The notes under the pieces were generated by a model that searched no databases, was not told the DNA's origin, and saw only the letters and a program-made list of their open reading frames with translations. Position numbers and translations under genes: made by a program. From assembly GCA_039566865.1 (NCBI GenBank), contig CM076943.1, positions 15,052,001 through 15,116,000 of the forward strand: DNA of 64,000 bases, given 5' to 3'. The DNA comes from Aurelia coerulea. Taxonomy: Eukaryota; Cnidaria; Scyphozoa; Semaeostomeae; Ulmaridae. Of the stretch, positions 43,843-53,559 are shown piece after piece (positions within the stretch are counted from its first letter, which is position 1; each line of letters begins with the position of its first letter).

Positions 43843-44099
43843 GTATCTTATATCAAACCCAATTTAATGACCGTATTTCATCTAATGAAAACCCAGCTAC
43901 TCATAAACTGCCTTGCCAAGAAAATGTCCTTGAAAAGGAGCAACAGAGGCACCTGCCAATAAAAGACCCTTTCGTCGACGACAATGCTTGGGAAATAGAA
44001 AACAACCAAGGAACAAGAAGCTGGAATATGTATTGGGAGAAGATCGATGAAAAAGTAGAATCTTCACCATCTTTAAATGCATTTTTCGAAAGAACCTAG
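43843..44099 (+). CDS. Candidate terminal exon, unknown product
   Basis: A TTTCTTTTGTATAG acceptor precedes an open frame running QTQFNDRISSNENPATHKLP, DNAWEIENNQ and SWNMYWEKIDEK to a TAG at 44097-44099. The mix of acidic and aromatic residues is more protein-like than neighbouring frames. No homologue recognised, and no upstream exon with the required one-base phase is identified. Confidence 0.3.
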
Positions 44100-44926
44100 T
44101 TTATTCATCTTTCTTGGGCATCTGATAGATGAAATACGGTGTTTAAACATTTGATTAAAGAAATACTTTATTAGCAATTTTGAAAAGCAGAAAAATCTGT
44201 GCCATTTGATTTGATTACAGTTGTTTTCATTTGGATTTACAAAATTTCAACAACAATCGCTTTTACTGTACAAATTGCACTTCCGATCTTTCTTCCTTTC
44301 TAATTAACAGTAAATATTCAAACATTAAACTTGCTTTATCTAATTCGTAATCAAAAATTATCTTGACTGTTACTTCTTTGCTCGTTTTTTTTTTCAATTC
44401 TGGCAGTCTCATTGAGAGGAAATGTGATATATCCTGGATTAACTGTACACTTCTCCGGCATTAAAGACATAAGAAACAGGAAAGAAACTTTTGGTAGCAA
44501 AATGTCCCAAAAAATTTAAGAAACTACCTACCAGCCCCGGACCTTTGTTGTAAAAAATACGTGTAGCAGCTCAGAAGAGAGTTTCCATGGAAAATTTGAA
44601 AATCGTTGTTAAGTCCGAAAAAACACAGCCTGAATTTAGTTGTGGGAACAAATTTGTTTGTTACATCAATTAGTGAATTACGGTTCAAGTTGAAATGATT
44701 ACCAAATTTATTTGCAAAATAGAAATTTCCAGTGATGACAAACGCAGGCAGGATGTTTCAGTACTTTCACTTTTATCTCATCATGTAAGGGAAGGAAGCA
44801 GGAGCATTCCTTTAATTTGTTCTCCATAAAGAAAGTTAAGATTAGGAAATTACGGTGCATATCAATCAAGCATACCTCTTTATTTAATTTTCTGTTGGGC
44901 TTTACTGTAAATAGTAGGGCACGTTC

Positions 44927-45165
44927 TTACTCTGTACTTTTTGCCATCATTGACAAAAGAACTTGCCCTACCATCACAACTCTCGGGTCAAAACTATTCG
45001 TTAATAATTGAGGAGCCAAGGCCCTCCCTCTACCAAGGCCTTGTCCCCTCCCTCTACCCCTCCCTCTGCCCCTTCCTCTACCCCTCCCTCTGCCCCAACC
45101 TCTTGCATTTCCTCCTTCTTTTATTCTTCTTTTAACTATGAACAACCTCTCTTGCTTCCTAGGAG
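44927..45165 (-). CDS. Candidate Arg-Gly-rich exon, unknown product
   Basis: The minus strand after a CCTAG acceptor reads RKQERLFIVKRRIKEGGNAR followed by about ten GR/GRG units, then LAPQLLTNSFDPRVV. The RG tract is encoded by an AGAGGNNGGGGN repeat (plus strand CCCTCCCTCTAC), so it may be only a purine-rich minisatellite. It could belong to the minus-strand gene that starts at 46451, but the phase does not fit the exons I see. Confidence 0.3.
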
Positions 45166-45355
45166 CAAAAGTTATGTCGTTATGGCATATCAAACAAAAT
45201 TCAATGTTTAGAATATAACCTAGCTAGGATTTGATGTTTCTTACCCGCAGACGGAATTGTAAGCAATAAGTTGGATTTTACAAATTTAAACACATGAAGT
45301 GAGAGCAAGAATCCAAATTTCAGCAGCACATTTCTCAAAAATTTTCAAATACTTA

Positions 45356-45891
45356 GGGGTTAGTCATTTATAACTCTGGGTAACGGGGCGGGTTAGAATT
45401 GGTGGGGATATGAAAACTATTCCAAGGAAAATTGGGGGGTATGAAACTTCTTTTGGAAATTTTAGAGGGGGTACGAAAACTTTAATGGTAGATTCTCCAG
45501 AAAATTACTTCAATGACACGATAAGGCCTATGGAATACCATATCCTCGCACAACTGCAACTCTAGCTAGCTTCTTAATGACGGCCTTCAAATCATCCATT
45601 GTACACCATTTGTATAAAATTCCAGCTCACTGGCCTTCCAAGGTAGTACTTCATTAAGTTCAAATAGCATTGCCTTTCGTCTTTTTTATCTCTTTTACAA
45701 AACAGAACTTCTGTGATGTGGTTATCTGAAAATAGTTTGATAGATGGCCAGTCGTAGGGTATGAAATCTTTTCCTAATTTTCAATTGGGCTCTAAATTTT
45801 TTTTGGGATAATTGGAAGGGGTTTAAAAACTCTTAGCTAGCTTAGCAATTCTAGCCCGCCCCGGTACCCAGAGTTATAAATGACTGACCCC
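45356..45891. mobile_element. Harbinger-like non-autonomous element with TTA TSD
   Basis: TTA at 45353-45355 and 45892-45894. Ends GGGGTTAGTCATTTATAACT and, inverted, AGTTATAAATGACTGACCCC. Arms of ~45 bp end in GGGGCGGG-TAGAATTG. A three-base TWA target and GGG ends are PIF/Harbinger features; no transposase frame is present. Confidence 0.7.
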
Positions 45892-45898
45892 TTACAGT

Positions 45899-45934
45899 GC
45901 GTCCCTTGCCCACCTGCCTTTTTCCTCCGTACTG
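45899..45934 (-). CDS. Candidate small exon of the minus-strand gene
   Basis: The minus strand has TATTTCAG, then twelve codons YGGKRQVGKGRT and a GTAAGG donor, both ends phase 0. It would follow the exon ending GEDEK. The donor abuts the Harbinger-like insertion. Supported only by splice signals. Confidence 0.3.
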
Positions 45935-46156
45935 AAATAATAGGCGTTAGCGTCGATGCCAAATTCTGATTCAACCCTTTGTTTTAAATGCCTCAATGAC
46001 GTCGTCTCGATTTCCTGAAACCAGAGGTCGAAAAAAGTTTGTGATGATGCTATTCAATGATAAGGGGGAGTTTATTCTCGTAGTTGGATGAATGAAAAAC
46101 AAATGAGTAAAACCACACAGGTGCAGGATGTTGAAAACGAAAACACTCACATACCT

Positions 46157-46231
46157 TTTCATCTTCACCATAAATAACTCTTATTTTTATTTTTTCTTTC
46201 TCATCATTTTTTGGGGTGTTATCTATGCTCA
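46157..46231 (-). CDS. Minus-strand gene in the 17-kb transposon, exon 2
   Basis: Acceptor TTCTTACAG on the minus strand, then MSIDNTPKNDEKEKIKIRVI and YGEDEK, with donor GTATGT. Charged, lysine- and glutamate-rich; both boundaries are phase 0. Together with exon 1 it gives a 47-residue start. I recognise no family. Confidence 0.4.
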
Positions 46232-46389
46232 TCTGTAAGAAAGAAAAGGTCACATTAGCAAAACAGCGAAATTCTCCTTGTTGATGCGAGTCTCCAATTT
46301 TCTAAGGGTGCAGTAAAATTGAATATCGAGAATTCTAATTGCAAAGATGTTTAGACCTCTACTAAACCAGATCATAAGTTACTCACTTT

Positions 46390-46452
46390 TTTAATTCTTT
46401 CTTTTAATTCTTGATCTTTTATTTCTTTAAATTTTTCTCTTTGCTGCATCTG
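46390..46452 (-). CDS. Minus-strand gene in the 17-kb transposon, exon 1
   Basis: The minus strand reads ATGCAGCAAAGAG to a GTGAGT donor, MQQREKFKEIKDQELKERIK then K, a charged helix. The ATG lies exactly at the inner edge of the right TIR (CACGTCAG then ATG), so the TIR would supply promoter and leader, mirroring the plus-strand gene at the other end. The CACGTCAG could instead be a splice acceptor. Confidence 0.4.
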
Positions 46453-47361
46453 ACGTGATAGGCAAAAGGCAAAAACAATACGCTAACGCTTTTCGCGCCT
46501 TTACCCCAGATTCCTGGACGCGGTCTGACGCGTACAGCGTACGACTAAAAAATCGAGAAGCTCGTTTCATAAAATTATTGCACTTCGTTCGTTATCAAAA
46601 GAGAAAGATTGGATTAAAAAGGAATTGGAGATAGCTATTCTGTGATGAAATGATGCACTACTGGATATTCATACTGGTTTCGGCGTCCTGAATGAAGGAA
46701 GGTGAGTGAACGTGAATATTTGGCAAAGATTTTAGGCCTGTTATGTTATGACTGCGTTTCGAACTCAGCGCGTTTCGAGTTCATCCCAGCAGGATGGAGA
46801 GCTTGCAAGTCTATGCCCACCTGCTCTAAATTCACGGAGTCATTCTCTGTTTTGAAGATGATTAAACGAGCAGAATAAGACCTTGGAAACAAACTATTTA
46901 TTCTCGGTGTGCATATAAATACGTTTCAGCCATTACTGAGATTTTTACTATGGCAAGCTACAGTGAGGTCAGTGAGGTCAAATTGAAAACTTTCGCATTT
47001 CTCCAAATTTTGACAGAATTTGTAGCGACGATGATTAACTCTGTATTAGACTATTGGGAACAGGTCTGTGAAGAAATTTTTCGAAAATCTTCATGCCCCT
47101 TCTGTCGATTTATATTTTGGTGAAGGGTGGTAAAATCGTCGAAAAGCGGCCTAAAATCCAAAAAAGTGGCCTAAAATCTGACATTTCAAATTTCCCGGTT
47201 GGTTGTTGGTTCCATTTGATTGGTTTAAGGCGTGTCACGTGTCAATTTTGTCAGCCAGTAAGGATTTAGTGCCTATCTTATCGAAACCATGACCGCCATT
47301 CGCCCCAAGCCGGCCCGCCACCCAAGGACAACCAGCGCCACCGCCGCAGGCCCCACCCCTG
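46450..47361 (-). repeat. Right terminal inverted repeat of the 17-kb transposon
   Basis: Inverse of 30054-30961. From about 46450 to 47130 I see only one or two differences (for example one base in the GGGGCATGAAG/GGGGCAAGAAG segment). The outer 150 bp have more changes and small indels. Confidence 0.85.
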
Positions 47362-49067
47362 TAGTTATCTAAATAGATGTTTTGAAGCTATTCAGAGAGG
47401 ATGCCTGCTTTGACTCAGCTGAAAGGCTATTCCACAATTTTGCACCCCTAAAAGAGAAACATTTCTGCCCATTTGCAGATGTTTTCTTTGGTACCCTCAG
47501 GTCAGTCTCGGTATTTCGAAGGCAGCGGGTGGAGCATTGTGAATTTCTTTTGAAAAGGCTACTCAAGTATTGCGGAGCCAGGTCATTGAGTGACTTGAAG
47601 ACCATTGTTTTTGACTCATTACTGATGAGTTGTTCAATGGTCTTCCAGCCCAGCCTTTCGATAAGTGGCCTGCTTGGGGAGTCAAAGCTGATATTCGTAA
47701 CAATCCTGGCAGCTCGGTTTTGAAGCTTCTGTAGCTGCTTGATTTCACTAGAACCACAACAACCCCAAACAGAACAACAGTATCGAAAGTGTGGCTCAAC
47801 AATACCTGTGTAAAGATTCTCAAGAGTTACCCTTGGTAGAAACTTCTTGGCATGCTTTAAAAAGCCGATGGCCCTTGAGACCTTGGCAGAGACAGCCTTT
47901 ATTTGCTCTTTCCAATCTAAAGAGAAATCAATTTGGACACCAAGGTATTTTGTTTTTTGAACAACGTCAAGCTCATTGTCACGTATGTTCAATTCCAAAT
48001 TCTGATTTGTACTTTTGAGAACCTTACGTTTTTGCCTGGTAGTAATAAGCATGGCGTGTGTTTTTGCAACATTCAAAGAAAGTTTATTGCCTTGAAGCCA
48101 TGTATCCAATCGCCTAAGATCATTGTTAATAGCACCATTCAGCTGAGTTATATTCAATGCCTGGTGACACAAACTGGTGTCGTCAGCATACATGGACACA
48201 GTTGAACCCTGGACGGCCAGTGGAAGGTCATTGATATAGATGAGGAAGAGAAGAGGGCCGAGACATGAGCCTTGTGGCACACCGACTTCTACATCCCCTA
48301 TGTCTGAGGCAACATCATTAACCCTGCAGAATTGTTTACGGTTGGATAGGTATGACCTAAACCAAGACAGCTCTCGCTGCTGAACACCATAAATTTGAAG
48401 TTTTTCACAGAGGATGTCATGATCAACAGTATCAAAAGCCTTTTTCAAATCAATGAACACTAATCCCACAAGCCGTCCAAGGTCCAAGCCATTGTACCAG
48501 TCATCAGTATTTTTGAGCAAACACGTAAGTGTAGAATGAAGCCTCAGAAACCCAGATTGATCAGGGGAGAAGAGACCATTTTCTTTCATATACTGATACA
48601 GCTGGTCAAAAACAAGTTTTTCAAAGAGCCTTGAGATAACGGGTAAGACTGATATCGGACGGTAGTTTGATTTTTCAGTCTTGTCTCCATCTTTGAAAAT
48701 CGGAGTAACTCTAGCCACTTTCCATGAATCCGGGAACTGGCTAGTTTCAATGGAAGTGTTAAACAAGAAAGCAAGAGAGTTTTCAATGAAAGGTAAGGCC
48801 AGTTTCAGAAAGTAGCTAGAGATATTGTCAATCCCAAAGCTCTTTGCAGTTTTAATCTTGGCAAATGCAGCCCTGATTTCTTTAACTTCAATGGTCTTGA
48901 AGTTAAACTTAGCCTTATTTGCATTGACTTCATATTCACCTGTAAGAAGAGGGTTGGGGACAGGATCAATTTTGTCTGCTAGTTCCTTGCCTATAGAGCA
49001 AAAGAAATTGTTCATAGCATCTGAAATGCCTTTTTTATGAACAGTTTCATTGCCAGCCACTTTGAGA
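47362..49067 (-). pseudogene. CR1/L2-like LINE reverse transcriptase, 5' truncated
   Basis: Minus strand, stop at 47369-47371. An intact frame carries RT motifs: FKDGDKTEKSNYRPISVLPV (palm entry), LVFIDLKKAFDTVDHDIL (motif A), GVPQGSCLGPLLFLIYINDL (motif B), MYADDTSL (motif C, catalytic YADD), YLGVQIDFSLDWKEQI, and a C-terminal FSFRGAKLWNSLSAESKQ typical of the CR1/L2 group. The endonuclease domain is missing. The open frame runs on to 49243, but residues before about 59 come from the host repeat and are not LINE. The 17-kb transposon inserted just after the stop codon. The RT part has no visible break. Confidence 0.88.
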
Positions 49068-49104
49068 ATCTCGCTGTTCACTGGAGCGGAAAGCAGAGTT
49101 ACCT
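49068..49104. mobile_element. Right end of the split 0.4-kb inverted-repeat element
   Basis: AGCGGAAAGCAGAGTTACCT at 49085-49104 is the same terminus as at 12943, preceded by TCGCTGTTCACTGG as at 12.56 kb (inverse). The rest of the copy is at 29.5-29.8 kb, so about 19 kb was inserted in it. Confidence 0.75.
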
Positions 49105-50064
49105 TAACCAAACCCGATTTCAAAGGAAATAATGGCTGGATAACAGAATACATAAGAAAACGACACAATCTACAATTTCTGATTCCAAATTTCGTGACGA
49201 AAAATACATCTACTTGCAAAACAACTTGTTGATATGAAATCATTAGGATGCACTAAAACTAAGCAAATTTATATGACGGCAAATGATGGACACAACTAGT
49301 GTGATCCAGTCTAAAAATAGAGCAAAAGAAGGTCACGTGGCACCTATTGTCCAAATTGTCGACTCGTTGTTTGATCACCTACAAAGAACCTCAAATACAA
49401 TAGGCTATTTTTAGATCGGCACGAGTCGCCCTCCGTGTCCGTCACTTGTCTTTAAAAGTTTCAAGTGAAAAGGAAACAAAATTCAAGAGAATTGATACCG
49501 GGGCGTGCACACACGAGACGGCAAAAATAATTCGTTCCCTAAAAGTTGAATTTCTTAACCTTTCATTTTAGTTCGCGCAGAAGTTTTGGCGCTCAAGAAA
49601 AATGCGCCTTCAGGGGAATCAACATTGTTAGAAGCTGGCCCAGGCCAAGTTGAAATATTGTCCATTGTATTTGATACCTCTGACACGTACCGTTTCATTA
49701 TGTAACTAAAGAAACAATGGGTTTGTGGGCCTTTATTTAGCCTACTTATAGCGGCTACTCGATATAGCTATATCGATTCTAGCCTGCTATCCAGCCCGCT
49801 ATTCCTGGGGTTTGGTTAACAGGCTAAGTCGATTCCCTTCAAAGAGCCATTGTGCTGCGATTCCAGACTCATGGAAATCAATATTGGCCTAAACGGAAAC
49901 CTTGGACTCACACATCACATGATAAAAGTCTTACTTTAGTAAACTCTTTTATCAGTTCAAGTACTGCACTGTGGATCTTGTCCGCTTGGGCCTAATTTGA
50001 TTCTCAGACAGTCTGAAATTGTAGCACGCCCGCAATGGACCCTGGGTGACAATGGCTCCTTAAG
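49105..50064. other. Intergenic, nothing recognised
   Basis: No gene or clear repeat apart from scattered short runs. The minus-strand frame entering from 49243 is chance read-through into the LINE. Confidence 0.55.
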
Positions 50065-50709
50065 TCCGGGGGGGGGGCTCATTTAATTTGGGACACTCCA
50101 GAAGGAGGGGCTAAAAAGAGAGGGGGCTTATACACACAATCAAATGACAAGGATGCGTATAATAGCTTTTTATTTCTTTTATACCATATTGTGCGGATTC
50201 AACATGCAATTATACGAGTCAAATTTGACACAGTTTCATCTCAAACCATATCAAAATCAACATGCAAACCTATTTAGCTCAATGAATGGAAAATCTTTGG
50301 TAACCTCTGGAATTTGATATAAGTGAGGGGGTTATTTAAAATTTTGGCTCAGAGGAGATGGGCTTATTAGTAGAGAGGGGAACTTAATATATCAAATGAA
50401 AGTACTCATCGAGACGAATCGAATGGTATATATATTGTTGAGATTTAGTAACAAAGAAAGAAATTAGAACCGTTTTAAAGAATTTCTTTGTGACCACTCT
50501 CCAAATATGGGCATGTGGTGGTCACGTGATCAAACAATAGGTATTGAAATTTCTATTTTCTGAGTGCCAATTAAATTTTAGGAAAAGTCAAGGAGTTTCA
50601 GCATTGTAAGTAGCATCGTTTGGGAGCTATTAAAAAAAATCCGATAGGGGGGGCGAAAAACGCCCCCCCCCCCCCGGTAAAAATAGGGTTAATAGGGCTT
50701 TTACGGTAT
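50065..50709. mobile_element. GGGGGCTTAATAGAG-type element, copy 2, with piggyBac-like piece
   Basis: Bases 50065-50390 match the interior of 3699-4112 (ATGACAAGGAT, TTTGACACAGTTT-ATC, CAACATGCAAAC). The end AGGGCTTTTACGGTA is at 50695-50709. Between lies sequence matching the 23.95-kb piggyBac-like element in inverse (GGTCACGTGATCA, GCCAATTAAATTTTAGG, a GGGGGGGCG-AAAAACGCCCCCCC run, then ATAGGGTTAA), so one element landed in the other. Confidence 0.6.
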
Positions 50710-50951
50710 ATTTCAGCGAAAATATCCCTTACAACTCTTACAGACCTTGTGAAGTAAAACTAACGTATTTCGACAACGCCAATTTAAACAACTGTATCTG
50801 AAAATGACGTAAAAAGCCAAAATGACCTAATTTTAAAATATTTCAAGTAAATTGACTTTAACAATATCAATTGACCTAAAAATCGCAAGCAACAGCTACA
50901 AATTACCAAAACATTTCTGAATTAAGGTTTGTCTCAAATTATTCGTTGCGT

Positions 50952-51305
50952 TACCCTGGATCAGAGTATTTTTAGTATTTGTAAAAAATTAAAGTATTTG
51001 AAAAAAATTGAAAAAATTAAAGTATTCGAAAAAAATTGAAAAAATTAAAGTATTCGAAAAAAAAATTATAAAAAAGAGAAAAAGAAAAAAGGAGGAAGGA
51101 AAAATATTTATAATTATAACTATAAAAATATTTTTCCTTCCTCCCTTCTTTTCTCTTTTTTTTATTTTTTTTTCATTAAATTTTTTTAAATTTTTTTTAA
51201 ATTTTTTTTTCCATATACTAAAAATACTAAATTTTTTTAAATTTTTTCTTAATTTTTTTATCTTAATTTTTTTTCCATATACTAAAAATACTCTGATCCA
51301 GGGTA
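50952..51305. mobile_element. 354-bp AT-rich MITE with perfect 9-bp TSD
   Basis: TSD TCGTTGCGT at 50943-50951 and 51306-51314. Ends TACCCTGGATCAGAGTATTT and the exact inverse. The interior is a foldback of GAAAAAATTAAAGTATTC units on one side and AAATTTTTTTAAATT on the other. A 9-bp TSD suggests a Mutator-like origin. Frames read across it (Lys- or Phe-rich) are artefacts. Confidence 0.85.
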
Positions 51306-52200
51306 TCGTTGCGTGAAATGTCTGTGAATAAAAACAGTGCTGTGTATTGCATAAGCATTTTAGCGTTATCACAAATCTCACGTGACAGTGACAACTATCT
51401 AACTTGAGACGGACTTTAAATATCTTCAACTCTCCATAAAATATAATACAATTTCAGAAAATACACATCATCTGAAAAATGTAGCCATATGAATTGAATC
51501 TTGGCACAACAGATAGTATTTACATCTTGTGGAACTTGCCATAGTACTGCTGGATGAACCAATAAAGGGATTTGTGTTGGAAGAAGGATATACCTAGACT
51601 CACAACATAGTCCCAGTTATCGCAACAACGACAAAAAAGCAACACTTTTCTATCAATAGCGATAACTAAGAACTTGTAATCAGTCTAGGGTACACAAGGT
51701 GAGTCAAAAAATCAAAATGTTTGGCGGGCTGTGGAATAAAAAATACGCAGCTGATGTTCAAAACTGAAATTTTAATCTATCAGTCAAAGGCTACATTAAA
51801 TGTGAAAAGTTTGTTTGGTAAAATTACCAACCACTTAGACCCAACAATAAGGAAAATGCTGGTAAATGGGAACAGTTGATTCTGCTCCATGATTTATTTG
51901 CCATAGATATCTCAATTCAATATAATTGCCTGTTTCACAGATAGAAGTTAAATATCGATGGTAAGTAAATGAGGGCCAGAATCGAGCGTGGAATTTCAAT
52001 AGTGTTCTAATTTCTGGGCCTAAAAGATGAGTGATTTTACCAAACAAAATGTTCCCATCAAGTTAGCCTTTGACAGACAGATTAACATTTCAGCTTTGAA
52101 TATCGGCCCCGTACTTTTCATTCCACAGCCCACCAAACTTGTTAAATTTTCTTGATTCACCCAGTGGTATTCTAAACAGTACTGTACTCTTCTGGCAATG
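51306..52200. other. Intergenic between mobile elements and the kinase gene
   Basis: It contains a ~90-bp mini-element (51596-51686) with AGACTCACAACATAG and, inverted, TTGTAATCAGTCT ends, resembling the element at 4793-5468. No gene recognised. Confidence 0.5.
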
Positions 52201-52239
52201 TTAATCTTCAGGACCTTTCACATCCAGCCTCAGATGAAA
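52201..52239 (-). CDS. Protein kinase, probable last exon
   Basis: The minus strand has TCTGTTTTAG, then FHLRLDVKGPED and a TAA (52201-52203). Phase 0 fits the preceding exon, which ends LEQ at 53428. Supported by splice site and frame only; the tail has no homology I recognise. Confidence 0.5.
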   Translation of the reverse strand, partial: FHLRLDVKGPED

Positions 52240-52482
52240 CTAAAACAGAAGAAGTCATTTCATAAAACAATTAACAACGCAATTGCATAAAGAACTAGCA
52301 TATATGTCAAATCTTCAAAAAAGGCTTGTGTAAATCAACCTCGAACCCAGGGTAACAATATAGTCAGCCAGTCGTTACCATGGTGGCTACAAACAGGGGT
52401 AAACAGGGCGTATCATTTTAGCTGAAGAAGGGAGGATAAAAACGATGATAGCCCTGGAATCGAACTAATGCTCGTTAATAAG

Positions 52483-52762
52483 TTTACGCTACTCAATTTC
52501 TAAATCCTCAAATCACCATGAAAATGTTTTCTCTGCCCATTCATGTCGAGTCTCTAGAAAATTTGATCGACATTTTTTATTTGTTTTCGAAAATGAAAAT
52601 TTTACCGCTTATAGCTCTGAAACCTAAAAACAGAAAAGTTTGCAAAAAATCCTGGAATCTAATTCAGGCTTTTTGCTAAAGATTAAGTCAGAAGTCTTCA
52701 AAATCGGTTCAGTGTACGATTTATCGTGGACTGCCAAAAGTGCATAGTTTATTCTGGTGCTC
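52483..52762. mobile_element. 0.3-kb inverted-repeat element, family B copy 2
   Basis: Shares AATTTCTAAAT-CTCAAATCACC, AATTCAGGCTTT-TGCTAAAGATT and AGTGTACGATTTATCGTGG with 41139-41436. The right end reads AAAAGTGCATAGTTTATTCT. The left end is decayed. It lies in the last kinase intron. Confidence 0.6.
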
Positions 52763-53427
52763 CCGGTATAGCACTTCGTAACTTTTTTCAATAAAAAGAA
52801 AAACGTTGCAATTCTGAAAATAATCAAAATATCGCCGATTTCAAATGAAAAAACCAAAATACTGACATACCAAGATACCAAGTAGCAGTTTTAATCCCCA
52901 CGCGTGGCAAATTGAAGTGACCCAGAAAGAGCCATACGGCCCTCCAGATCATGTCAATCTGAGTCCATCTGCCACGCGCGGGGATCAAAATGGCGCCTTC
53001 GGAGGATAGTTAACATAAATTATGACCATCTCGATGTATCAAACGCAAACCTACTTTTTTGATTCAGAGTTTCCTATTGCCCACGGTTGGCCATCGAAAT
53101 CGACCCCTGGTTTTGATGACTTTCGACGGGGTTTAGTACTGCCTGTTCTCAATAAATCCTTATTTTCGCTAGTTTGCTAGGTCGATAAAAAAACACTTGA
53201 ATCAGTTATTTCAGTCGATTACTCTATTTTCTGTTACAGATCTTCTTGGTTGACATTTTTCGGATACCCGGTACATAAGGAGCTTCAATAAAGATCAAGC
53301 TTCCTACAGCGAATGTTCGCAGGGGGAAAAGACAAGGAAACCAAAAGAACAAACATTTGAATATGAAGAGAGAATTTGAAAGGAATATCGAGCAAATATT
53401 AAGGTAAATACTATTTTCTGCCATTAC
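52763..53427 (-). other. Last kinase intron (remaining part)
   Basis: Intron sequence without recognised elements, apart from an inverted pair with CCACGCGTGG near 52900 and GCCACGCGCGGGGATC near 52972. Confidence 0.5.
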
Positions 53428-53559
53428 CTGTTCTAATGCGTTTACAATCTCAAGGGCAGTACTACGCTCTTCTGGTTCAATGGCTAATGTTGCCAAGTAA
53501 AACCGCCTCAGGCAAGGGAAGCCATCTTCTGGGATTGGAGGCTCCCGTGCACTTCCAAT
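53428..53559 (-). CDS. Protein kinase exon, subdomain XI
   Basis: IGSAREPPIPEDGFPCLRRF followed by YLATLAIEPEERSTALEIVN and ALEQ. The PEERSTA-type segment carries the conserved subdomain XI arginine of eukaryotic protein kinases. Acceptor TTAG and donor GTAATG on the minus strand; 44 codons, phase 0 at both ends. Confidence 0.85.

Larger units (their letters stand above)
42900..45355. other. Interior of the 17-kb transposon, possible exon at its centre
   Basis: Largely unassigned. GTTTCAACAT is repeated in tandem at 43190-43225. An AGTTTCTTAA/CTTTTGGTAGC block at about 44475-44560 recurs from 35.85 kb. A candidate terminal exon (43843-44099) and an Arg-Gly-rich frame (44927-45165) are listed separately. 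Confidence 0.45.
30054..47361. mobile_element. ~17.3-kb DNA transposon with ~0.9-kb TIRs
   Basis: The ends read CAGGGGGCAGAACCTGC (30054) and, inverted, GCAGGCCCCACCCCTG (ending 47361). The arms 30054-30961 and 46450-47361 are reverse complements; the inner ~650 bp look almost identical, the outer ~150 bp diverge more and are GC-rich. The insertion splits a LINE: its 3' UTR is at 29817-30053 and its coding at 47362-49067. Inside are a broken transposase-like gene (31041-38788, plus), the start of a gene on the minus strand (46451 leftward) and at least five later insertions. CAGGGG ends occur in hAT and related groups, but I find no clean TSD, so the superfamily is open. Confidence 0.85.

Noticed and set aside
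30054..47361. Exact TSD for the 17-kb transposon
   Set aside because: Flanks compare as AAGTCTCTGA and TAGTTATCTA at best; the partial similarity is too weak to call a duplication.
51008..51316. Lys- and Phe-rich frames on both strands
   Set aside because: They are translations of the AT-rich foldback of a MITE bounded by a 9-bp TSD.
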